Positions 43,958 to 53,384 of a stretch of DNA of 64,000 nt are shown piece after piece. The notes below the pieces were generated by a model, which was given only the letters and a program-made list of their open reading frames with translations, did no database searches and had not been told where the DNA came from. The first letter of the stretch is position 1. Each line of letters starts with the position of its first letter. The stretch covers positions 7,014,511-7,078,510 of the forward strand of contig NC_134659.1 of NCBI RefSeq assembly GCF_030463565.1, given 5' to 3'. This DNA is from Pelecanus crispus. Taxonomy: Eukaryota > Chordata > Aves > Pelecaniformes > Pelecanidae. The translations under genes and the position numbers were made by a program.

Positions 43958-45550
43958 AGCCCCTGCAAAGGCTGAGCCGGCTGCTGGCACCCCTCGGCAT
44001 CCGCAGTGCATCCTGCTCCCGCTGCAGCTGAGCCCGCTGCAGCACCGGGGTCCCCTCCCCACGGGCTGGGACACGGGGGTCACTGAGCCGGGGTGGGGGG
44101 TGTTCTCCCACGGTGCCGCGTGGCCCCACATTAGGAGGGAAGCAGGAGAGTCGGCGGGGTGGGCTTGTGGCCCAAATCCCCTCCTGCCCACCAGCACCCA
44201 AAGGGCTTCATTTGCTTTTGGAAAGGTCTGGCTGCACGTGGTCCTGGGAGCTCCACGCACCTGCTCCGGCCCAGGGTGACGCTGCAGCTGCCCCATGGCG
44301 TTTTTGCAGCCCCTTCCCCTGCCCCTCTGGCCAGGCGGTGGCCGAGTCCCCAAGCAGGACACGCTGCCGGTGGCTCACCTCCCCTGCTCAGGGATGCTCA
44401 GAGACTCTTAACCTTGAAAAACACTGGGGAGAAGCTGCCATCTGCTTTGCTATGTCTCGGATGGAGAGGTCTGGGGTCCCAGCTGCCCGTCTCCCACCCC
44501 ATCCACCTTCGCACCCAGTGCGACGCAGGGAGAAGCGTCTCAGTCAGGCACAGTCACGGGGCTCTGACAAAGGCAGGATTCGGGCTGGGTGCAGCAGAGC
44601 AAACCCAGCTTTTGTTTGCTTTCCAGCAGTCGCTCCCCACAAATGCTTTTCCCAGCCCCATCCAGCAGCTGTCAGAGCCCTGCGGATGCCACACGCCCTG
44701 GGAGTGACAGTGGCCATTGAATCCCCATTTCATGCTCCAGAGCGTGAGCCAAGCTGGGGGTCTGGCTTGTTCCCAGAGCATTTGCCTGGGGCGGTGGGCT
44801 GGACGACAGGGATGGAGAACAGACATGCACAAACACGAGAGAGCCAGAGAAGGAGAAATTGGAGTGACCTGATTTAATTGGCAGGACTTCAATAACATAA
44901 AATCCCTGCCCATGTGCCCAAACCAAATGGGTGATGTTCTGGCATGTTGGCCTCCATTCAGCAAAGCATTTATGGAGATGCTTAATGGGAACACATGCTT
45001 AATGTTAGCCTCACTTAAATGCTTTGCAGCATAAACCGAGAGTCAAAGAGGGGTGTCGGCTGGAAGGTCTCCTCATGGCTTTTCAAATAGCAAGGGGTGA
45101 AATGTGAGGCTTTATCCAGACACCGGGGCATGCAGGGCCATACCCCTTTGTTTTGCAAAAACCCCATAAGCACCCTATGAAAGCCACTTCTCTCATGAGA
45201 CTATGGAGCTCCCAGTCAGCTGAAGAAGCCCTTCCAGATTGTCTTTGTGCTGGTGCCCACGCCCTGCTGCGGCTGCCAGGACCATGGGTACTTAGAGGGA
45301 ACAGGGGCTGGGATTGCTTCTGGTTTGCAATCTGTGCTGTGGGGCTGGCAGGGCAAGCGCCTCGCACCCTCCCCTCCACCAAAACTCAGCACGCAGGGGC
45401 TGAGCAGGCAGCCGGCCGCAACAAAGCCCCTGCAAACCGCTCAGTGCCCGTACCCAGGGCTGCAGCCTTGTGTGCCTGCAACACAGCACACAGACCTCTG
45501 TGAGAGAGGGGGAAGAGCTGCCTTGTGCCTTCTGTGCTTCAGGAGAGGTC
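43958..45550. other. Non-coding stretch
   Basis: No gene is recognised; open frames overlap and lack domains. Confidence 0.35.
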
Positions 45551-46150
45551 CTCACCTTCCCTCGGCAGCACTTTCACAACCCCGCAAACGCTGGGGCTCT
45601 GGCTTTGCCTTGCCTCCTCACAGCCCCAATGCTCCCTCGCATGCTCAATCGCATTTTCGCCTGAGCCCAGCTCTGAAATTGCAAATGTCCAGCGATTTCT
45701 CCCACACCAAAGGTGCCAGCACTGAAAGCTCTTGCTGGCCCTCACCTTCCCTTGGCAGCACTTTCACAGCCCCACAAACACTGGGGCTCCGGGTTCACCT
45801 TGCCTCCTTATGGTCCCAACGCTCTTGCATGCTCATTCCCATTTTTGCCCGAGCCCGGCTCCCAAATTGCAGACGTCCAGCGATTTCTCCCACACCAAAG
45901 GTGCCAGCACTGAAAGTTCTTGCTAGTCCTCACCTTCCCTTGGCAGCACTTGCACAGCCCCAAACACTGCAGCTCCAGGTTTGCCTTGTCTCCGTACAGT
46001 CCCAACACTCTCAATTTCGTGAGAGCCCAGCTCCCAAACTGCAAGTGTCCAGCAATTTCTCCCACACCAAAGGTGCCAGGAGTGAAAGCTGTTGCTGCTC
46101 CTCACCTTCCCTTGGCTACGCTTCCAAAGCCCCGCAAACCCCAGGCTGCT
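45551..46150 (+). repeat. ~190-bp tandem repeat, about 3.2 copies
   Basis: Units begin CTCACCTTCCCT(C/T)GGC at 45551, 45741, 45929 and 46101, giving lengths of 190, 188 and 172 bp and a final partial copy. Each full unit contains TTTCTCCCACACCAAAGGTG. Divergence between copies is visible and lengths are not multiples of three, so the long plus frame across it (45247-46494) shifts phase between units. I do not recognise the family. It could be a small satellite-like array or a locally expanded unique segment. Confidence 0.85.
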
Positions 46151-46687
46151 GCATCGAGATGTCCGTGGCTCCCACGGGCACACGTAGTCACTCAGCACTT
46201 GATGGTGGCTCTCGACCCATCTGCCCCAGGGCTCTGTGCCGTGGCTCTGCCACGCCACGCTGGCAGGCTGGCTTCAGCGCAGGGAGGATCAGGGAAAGCT
46301 TTGCCTGCCCTGGCCACGTACCCGTGCGTGGATGCTCCTGCGCTTGGCTGGGTCCCTCTGCAGCACCCTGCAGTTGCTGGGGGCTGTTCTCAGGGCACCC
46401 AGTGCCCCAAAACATGGGCCTGGGGGAGGTGGGGTGGCAGCAGCTCCCTCCCCAGCCAGAGCTCCATCGCTCAGAGCAGCCGGCACTGCAGTGACCTCGC
46501 TCAGGGCTGGACCGACGAGCAAACTCCCTGGAAACAGCTGAACCCAGATGAACTGCACAGGGCTTTCATCCAAGGCTTGGTGGAAGCTTGTACAGCACCA
46601 TTAAGCCCAGGTCATTTAATCACTTCTCATTCTAACTACAGGAGGTTCAAAGGTGCTTGTTTGGTCTTAAGACTAATTGAGTTTCTC
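46151..46687. other. Non-coding stretch
   Basis: Nothing recognised. Confidence 0.35.
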
Positions 46688-46770
46688 CTCCTCTGCCACG
46701 GACTCCCTGCACAGCCTCAGGCAGGTCTGTAACTCAATGACCCCCTTCCCATTTGCTGGATGGGGACATG
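46688..46770 (+). mobile_element. MIR-like SINE relic
   Basis: The order 'CTCTGCCACGGACTCCCTG', 'CCTCAGGCAGGTC', 'CCCATTTGCTGGATGGGGA' follows the MIR core and 3' half in diverged form. It is an ancient relic; the boundaries are approximate. Confidence 0.4.
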
Positions 46771-48736
46771 TCAACTCACTCCTGGTGACATGGGACATTT
46801 ACTCCCTCGCAGAGGGGAGAGGCGCTGGCCCACATTGGCAGCATTCCCCCATGTGCTTTAGGAGCAAGAAGAGAAGCGTTTCTGTAAACACAGAGTCCCT
46901 CCACTGCAAGCAACAATGAAGACAGGCATTTCCCCCTGCTCCAGACACAGGCAGCGCTGCCAGGGAGGGAGAAGCTGGCCCTGGGTGGCCCGGAGCCCTC
47001 CCTGTCTAACACCTTGCTCGTGAACTGGCTCCTCCTGTGCGCTAAGGCAGCTTGCTGCAGATGATGACTAATGCATGTCACTCTCAAGATGATATCTTCA
47101 GGCAGATGAGTACAGCCTGATCCAGGTTTTAATTGTGTGGGATTTTAGCAGAGATGGCACTAATTTATTTTCTCTGCTGCTTCAGCAGTTCTCATGCCTC
47201 TTCTGCACTTGAAGTCACCTGGAACATACTCCCCTGGTGCAAGGGGTTAAAAACTTTTCTTGCTGGAGAAGCAGCTTGCGGTCTCAGGATGATTTTTTTT
47301 GCCTACAGCCAGTTACACATGTAGGGTTGTAAGGAGCTTCACATCCTCCTTCTCATCCTTTAACACACAATGTTAGCTCCTTGGGGAGCAGCACTAAGGC
47401 AGCCTTCCAGAGAAGCAGTACTTTTGGAGGGCTAAGCTTGGGCAAGCCACGCTCAGCCAAGCCTTAGCTCCAACAGACCTGCATGAACAAGGGCCCTGGT
47501 GCCTCCGCTTCCCCTCTGGATCAGCACAAGCTTGCCAAGCTTCATTTAAGGACACTCCTTGCAAAGACTCCGTGCAAGCATTTGGGGGCACAAAGCATAT
47601 GGCACTGCTTCACCAGACCTCCCATTCCAGCAAGGGGTAGATGCTACCAGAAACCCACGTGAGAACAGCACACAGTCGGTGCCTTTCCTTGCCCCCTATG
47701 CCTTCAGGGTCTAACGTCACACCACCAGACTTCAATTTTCCATCCACAGGGGACAGAGAGCACACAAGACCTTGATCAGGAACTCACCAGCATGAAGAAC
47801 AGCTAACATAAGGCAAGAAACATCACACTGACCATAGCTCCTTGGGTAACAACACCCCTCTGCCACAGGTCCCCTGGCTGTCGCTGCAGCTCTGCCCATC
47901 CCAGCTTGCGCAGCAGCATCCCAGCAATCAGGTCCCCACAAACCCCCCAGTGCAGCTCCCTGGGGGGTTCCTCCTTCCTCAGAGCCCAACCTGCTCCTGC
48001 ACACCCAGGCACCAAAGCATCTCTCCTACTGCCTCTCCGGCACCTTTAAAGTGCCAGTGTTGCCTGTTTTTTTCCCCAGCTGAAGCCCACCTGGTTGGGC
48101 TGCTCTCATCCCACCCCTCCAGCTCTCATGCCCTGCACCTGGAGCAACGAGCCGGGCTAAGGAGGGATGAGGTTTCCCATCCGCAGCATCTCCCAGGGCC
48201 CCAAGCAGCATCCCAGCCTCTCCACAGCCCAATGTGCCAGGGTCAGGCAGGCCCTACACCTGCTTGGGAACGCTTGGAGGGCAGGAGGTGATGGTCCCAG
48301 TCCCTGGTGCTCGATGACAGGGTTGTTTTAGACAGCATCCATTCCCAGCAGCAGTTTCCTCCTCTCCTTCCTCCCAGGCATCGGCCGAGCCAAGCCCGAC
48401 TTCGCTACCTCCCAGCGGGGACAGGAGCTGCTGGGCAAGAAGTACCCACACCTCCCGGAGACCCGCGTCGGCATTATTCATATATGGGAATTGTTTTTGG
48501 TGTCACGGTTATTATTATTCTTTAATGATTTAAGGACATAACAGCAGCTCCCTCAGGCAGCATGATGGAGTCATAAACCCCAGAGGTGTTCGGAAAAGCC
48601 GCCTGCAGCCCTTTCTCCGGAGCCAAAGAGGAGACGCCCCTTCCCCTCCCGCACCTCCCCTGTGCAGAATAAACCAAATCACATCCTAGCAGCAGGCAGT
48701 AAGTTATCGCAGGCCTATCGCTGGTGCAGGACAGAG
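46771..48736. other. Non-coding stretch
   Basis: No gene is recognised. A 'TTAGCTCCTTGGGGAGCAG' segment near 47371-47390 resembles a motif in old amniote SINE/LINE tails, but too little remains to name it. Confidence 0.35.
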
Positions 48737-48775
48737 CCGTAACTCAGGCGGGCTCCAGCTGCTCCTGAGTTACGG
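48737..48775. repeat. Perfect 12-bp inverted repeat (hairpin)
   Basis: CCGTAACTCAGG at 48737-48748 and its exact reverse complement CCTGAGTTACGG at 48764-48775, separated by 15 bases. Each arm contains an AP-1-like TGAGTTA core. The structure is too short for a typical pre-miRNA. Confidence 0.9.
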
Positions 48776-49536
48776 TATCTCTGCCGCCCGTGGCAGGGCA
48801 GCTATACGTTACCCTCGGCGCCCAGGGCTCTCCCATTGTGCATCGCTGGAAGCAGGGATCAATAGCCTTCTTCCTTCAGCAGCAATGCCAATTAAAACCA
48901 GCTGGGTAAAACACAAACTGGCTAGCACAGCCCGAGCCCCAAAGCTTCCCTGATCTGCCTTAGAAAAAGAGATTTTCAAGGATCTGCTATGTGTTTTCCT
49001 CCTACTCCCTCTTTCCCTCTCTCTACTGCAAAGGTAAACGCTGACCTCGCTTACCCTGTGCTTCCTCCAGCCTTGATTCGGATCCGTGACTCCTCCGCGG
49101 AGCAGCGCAGAGCCCGGGGGCTGCGGCTGCAAAGGCAGGGGGAGGTTTTGCACAGCGTGGGGCCCCGGAGCTGGCTGTGACACAGGCTTTGCACCTAGGA
49201 CGAATGGCTGAATAATTGCCATTTTGGAGGAGTAACATATATTCGAGTTTAGGAGGCAGGAGTCTCGGGGAGGCTCTGTATCGGCTGAGGCTGTCATGTA
49301 CTGACACCACGCTTTTTCAGGGTTATCAGTAAATCCTCACTTCCACGGTAAGTATTGGGCACTATTAACATGCTATTATGATGATGTTCATAATCACATT
49401 TTTATATATCTTTATAGTGTCTTTTAGTACTTGTTTTGGGATAATTTCCAAATCCCTCAGCATCAGTCCGTGCATGTTAAATGCTGCCCAGAGACACTCC
49501 CCATCCCCTCCCGAAAAGGGCGAGCGAAGACGCAGC
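48776..49536. other. Non-coding stretch with splice-like sites
   Basis: No gene is recognised. The minus strand has a strong acceptor and a fair donor bounding 49055-49126. The plus strand has TTTTTCAG and GTAAGTATT bounding 49321-49347. AT-rich sequence occupies 49180-49470. Confidence 0.3.
49055..49126 (-). other. Candidate internal exon, 72 bp
   Basis: On the minus strand CCCCCTGCCTTTGCAG precedes 49126, a very good acceptor with a long pyrimidine tract, and GG|GTAAGC follows 49055 as a donor. The 72-bp segment is GC-rich and open in one frame (24 codons). It could be a leader exon of LRRN2 about 36 kb upstream, or chance. There is no homology support. Confidence 0.15.
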
Positions 49537-49630
49537 AGGGTGAGGTGACCAGCCCAAGCCCACGGATGCAGTCAGGGTCGGGGTGCTGGCCCCGGGGTAC
49601 GGCAGAGCCCTGCACCGCTCAGCCACAGCC
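49537..49630 (-). mobile_element. MIR-like SINE relic
   Basis: The order 'GTGAGGTGACCAGCCCAAG', a CAGTCAGG segment and 'GCTCAGCCACA' resembles the reverse complement of MIR in diverged form. The assignment is uncertain. Confidence 0.3.
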
Positions 49631-49775
49631 ATGAGTCCGAGCGTGCACTAGAGCTAGGGAAATGAGGCACGGCCAGGCTAAGGGCCAGATCAATAAAGAC
49701 ATTTAAGCATCCACCTCTGAGCCCCCATTGATTTTGGTATCTAAATAGATTTGGAGCGCTGGGTCTATACAGCCA
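49631..49775. other. Non-coding spacer
   Basis: Nothing recognised. Confidence 0.3.
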
Positions 49776-49856
49776 AGCCAAGGTCACAGCAGAAGGCTGT
49801 AGCAGCGAAGGGAATTGGGCTCAGGACTCCTTCCCAAGTCAGAGGCGAATGTCCTG
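49776..49856 (-). mobile_element. MIR-like SINE relic
   Basis: 'AAGGTCACAGCAGAAGGC' followed by 'GGGAATTGGGCTCAGGACTC' fits the reverse complement of the MIR core. It is diverged and has no clear ends. Confidence 0.35.
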
Positions 49857-51427
49857 AATTACGGGGCTGTCCTTCTCCCAGCCCACAGGAGCTAATTGCA
49901 AGCTGATTAAAGAACGCTCACCCCCAGCCTCGCACCGCCTGCGAGAGATCTCTACCAAACGCCGTCTTTTCATGCAGACAGGGAGCGTGGAGCCCTGATT
50001 AACCCCGCTCACGCCATTTCAGATGAAAGCAGCATCCCCAACTCGCCATCTCCCGGTTGCTCGCTTGGCTGCTGCGGCAGCGATGGAGGCACCACGGGCT
50101 GCACACCGGGCTGCTCCGGGGCCGGCTGATCCCAGCATCCGCCGCTGCTCCGGCACTGCCGCACAGACCACGTTGGGTGGGAAGGGGAAATGTTCGTCTG
50201 GTTACTTCATTTCTCTGCTTTGGGGCTGGTTTACAACTACCATAAAAGCCGATAATAAATCAGGGGCGATATTATAAAATGCAGGAACAACCCTAGTTAG
50301 AGCCCAAAAGAGGCCCAGTCCCTGTGCCAGCCCCAGAAGTGCGGGAGGAGCAGCTCAGTTTATCTTTCCCCCTCCCAGTTGTCTTTACAGCCACCCTGGG
50401 AAGCAAGTGAGAGGGGTGAAGCGAACCTGATGGAGTCCCCAATTATACGAACACGCCAGCAAGGCACGCTGAATAACACGGCCTTGTTTTATGGAATGTG
50501 CTTTGCATTGCAGAAATTTTATATTACTCTCTCTCCCTTTCTCTCTTGCTGTCTTCGCCCCCACCCGCTCTCGAATTTACGGGCAGGAGATTGGTCCAGG
50601 GGGAAATAAACTTCCTAAAGAGCACAGCGTTTGCTGATAAAGGGAGGAGAAGCCAGTGAAGAAAATGGTAATGATGCCTCATGTGTTATGTGCTGCTTTA
50701 AGAGTCAAATTTGTTTCTTTTATTGCCAGACAAAAATGTAATTAAAAGGCTGCAGCGTCAGCCAGTTGCAACTGAACTTGTTGCATTTGTTAGCAGACAG
50801 GACCATTAACACCTTTTGTGTCTGGGTCTTTTAATCTCTGAGGGCCAGTTATCTCTTCCAGGGCCTCCTCGCAGATGTATAACCGATGTATAACCGGTCT
50901 TGCGAGGCAGCAGGAACATACCGGGCGAATGGGGCCATGTAGGCTTCGGGCGCTGCCTTCCTCCCCATCTTCTGGACTGAAAAATTAACTGTGTGCTTTT
51001 ATTTTGGTTTTTCCAAGACTCTGCAGGGATATAAAGGTGGGGTTCCCGAAGGGGGCCGCCTGCCTCTTCCCCATCCCCAAGCTCCCGTCCCACACAGGCT
51101 CATGCTGCAACCCCCTCGGGGACCCCGCTCGGGGACAGCAGCCCGACCTGGCGACAAATCGCACACAGAGGAGAGAAGCCCCGCAGAAACATGAGGAGAT
51201 GAGCAAGAGGGAAGAACAAAAGGGACGGCCTGGGACTGGGGGGCTCGTGCGGTGCTGGCGTGTCGGTGTCCCCTGCCAGAGCTTTGGGGCAACGGGGTGG
51301 CCGCCGAACCCGTGTCCCAACGCTTCCCCCGGGCTGGGGTCCACCAGCACCCTCCATCCCCACTCGGCCTGGCAAAGAGCAAGAGGGGTGAGGAAGGCAT
51401 TTGGGCATCCAGGCCAGGCAGGGGACG
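49857..51427. other. Non-coding stretch
   Basis: No gene is recognised. A CT-rich microsatellite-like patch is at 50523-50550. Confidence 0.35.
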
Positions 51428-52494
51428 GCGGGATGCTGCTCTCGCAGGGGACGGGGGTATGCTGCTCTCGCAGGGGTCGGGGGGATGCTGCTGTTGCAGG
51501 GGATGGGGGGATGCTGCTGTCGCAGGGGACGGGGGATGCTGCTCTCGCAGGGGATGGGGGGATGCTGCTGTCGCAGGGGACGGGGGGATGCTGCTGTTGC
51601 AGGGGACGGGGGGATGCTGCTGTCGCAGGGGACGGGGGGATGATGCTGTTGCAGGGGATGGGGGGATGCTGCTGTCGCAGGGGTCGGGGGGATGTCGCTG
51701 TCACAGGAGACGGGGGGATGCTGCTGTTGCAGGGGATGGGGGGATGCCGCTGTCACAGGAGACGGGGGGATGCCGCTGTCGCAGGGGATGGGGGGATGCT
51801 GCTGTCGCAGGGGACGGGGGGATGCTGCTGTTGCAGGGGACGGGGGGATGCTGCTGTTGCAGGGGACGGGGGGATGCCGCTGTCACAGGAGACGGGGGGA
51901 TGCTGCTGTTGCAGGGGACGGGGGGATGCCGCTGTCGCAGGGGACGGGGGGATGCCGCTGTCGCAGGGGACGGGGGGATGTTGCTCTTGCAGGGGATGGG
52001 GGGATGCTGCTGTTGCAGGGGATGGGGGGATGCTGCTGTTGCAGGGGACGGGAGGATGCCGCTGTCGCAGGGGACGGGGGGATGCTGCTGTTGCAGGGGA
52101 CGGGGGGATGCTGCTGTCGCAGGGGACGGGGGGATGTTGCTGTTGCAGGGGATGGGGGGATGCTGCTGTTGCAGGGGATGGGGGGATGCTGCTGTCGCAG
52201 GGGACGGGGGGATGCCGCTGTCGCAGGGGACGGGGGGATGCTGCTCTTGCAGGGGACGGGGGGATGCTGCTGTTGCAGGGGACGGGGGGATGCCGCTGTC
52301 ACAGGAGACGGGGGGATGCTGCTGTTGCAGGGGACGGGGGGATGCCGCTGTCGCAGGGGACGGGGGGATGCCACTGTCGCAGGGGACGGGGGGATGTTGC
52401 TCTTGCAGGGGATGGGGGGATGCTGCTGTTGCAGGGGACGGGGGGATGATGCTGTTGCAGGGGACAGGGGGATGCCGCTGTCGCAGGGGACCCT
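51428..52494 (+). repeat. G-rich 26-bp minisatellite, about 41 copies
   Basis: The unit reads approximately GGGATGCTGCTGTTGCAGGG plus GACGGG and recurs every 26 bp from 51432 to 52471, with one 25-bp unit near 51530. Variation is concentrated at a few positions: TTG/TCG, CTG/CCG, GACGG/GATGG, and CACAGGAGA replacing GCAGGGGA. A short CTGC-TGTT-GCAG hairpin is possible in each unit, and G-runs of four to six separated by AC or AT make the plus strand strongly G-skewed. No unit contains a stop in any plus frame or in the main minus frames, so long open frames appear as artefacts. The array has no spacers and is not a CRISPR. Confidence 0.97.
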
Positions 52495-52639
52495 GCAGCC
52501 CCCGGGTGCGTTTTGGTGCCCTTTGCCTCAGAGCTGCTGCTCAGAGAGAATTCCGGCATGAGGCAGAGCGAGTGGGGTGTACCGGCGTATTTGTATTTGC
52601 CAGCGTTTCCATGGCAATGTGAGCCACCTTCTCTCCCCT
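52495..52639. other. Spacer between minisatellite and alternating tract
   Basis: No feature is recognised. Confidence 0.35.
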
Positions 52640-52836
52640 CGTGCGTGCACACGCGCGCGCAGGCGTGCTGCCGCTGCAGGCACCCGCGCAGGCTCGCATG
52701 CTGGCGCACACGCACGCGCACCCGGTCAGCGCATGCACGCGCGCGTGCACACACGTGTGCTCACCTGCACGCACGTATGCTCATGCACTCACAGGCCTGC
52801 GTGCATGCATGCACATACATGTGCATGCACGTGCAT
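52640..52836. repeat. Alternating purine-pyrimidine (CA/CG) tract
   Basis: Degenerate GTGCGTGCACACGCGCGC-like sequence is rich in CG and CA steps, with palindromes such as GTGCATGCATGCAC. It has high Z-DNA potential. The same type of sequence resumes on the far side of the neighbouring CR1 insertion. Confidence 0.85.
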
Positions 52837-53328
52837 ATAGAATCACAGAATCGTTGAGGTTGGAAAAGACCTTTAAGATCATCCAGCCCAACCATTAACC
52901 TACACTACCAAGTCCACACTAAACCAATTAAGGGGAGAGTAGACTAAACCATGTCCCAAAGTGCCACGTCTGCCCGTTTTTTGAACACCTCCAGGGATGG
53001 AGACCCCACCACCTCTCTGGGCAGCCTGTTCCAATTCTTGACCACCCTTTCCATGAAGAAATTTTTCCTAATATCCAATCTAAACCTCCCCTGGCGCAGC
53101 TTGAGCCCATTTCCTCTTGTCCTATCACTAACTACATGGGAGAAGAGCCCAACACCCCCCTCCCTGCCCCCTCCTTTCAGGGAGTTGCAGAGAGCGATCA
53201 GGTCTCCCCTCAGCCTCCTCTTCTCCAGGCTGAACACCCCCAGCTCCCTCAGCCGCTCCCCACCAGCCCTGTGCTCCAGACCCTTCCCCAGCTCCGCTGC
53301 CCTTCTCTGGACACGCTCCAGCACCTCA
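52837..53328 (-). mobile_element. CR1 LINE fragment, 5' truncated, minus strand
   Basis: The minus strand reads the C-terminal end of the CR1 ORF2 product (LERVQRR, EERLRELG-type, [29 protein letters not shown]) and stops at about 52944, followed by the CR1 3' UTR and octamer tail at 52837. The frame is open over this part, but the endonuclease and catalytic RT core are missing, so it is a dead 5'-truncated copy. The insertion lies inside a CA/CG-rich tract. Confidence 0.93.
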
Positions 53329-53384
53329 CGCACGCACACCCAGATGCACGCACACCCAGATGCACGCACGCGAGCACACACAGT
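53329..53384. repeat. CA/CG-rich tract with a 16-bp direct repeat
   Basis: CACGCA-type sequence including ACACCCAGATGCACGC twice in tandem. It appears to be the other half of the tract at 52640-52836, split by the CR1 insertion. Confidence 0.75.

Noticed and set aside
45247..46494. 415-codon frame over the ~190-bp repeat
   Set aside because: Repeat units of 190, 188 and 172 bp change phase, so the peptide does not repeat consistently as a real repeat protein would.
51428..52494. CRISPR-like array
   Set aside because: The units are head-to-tail with no unique spacers and the context is vertebrate; it is a minisatellite.
51004..52622. Long Cys/Gly-rich open frames (up to 481 codons) across the minisatellite
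   Set aside because: They are open only because the 26-bp unit lacks stops in these phases. There is no start context, domain or non-repeat body, and antisense frames are just as long.
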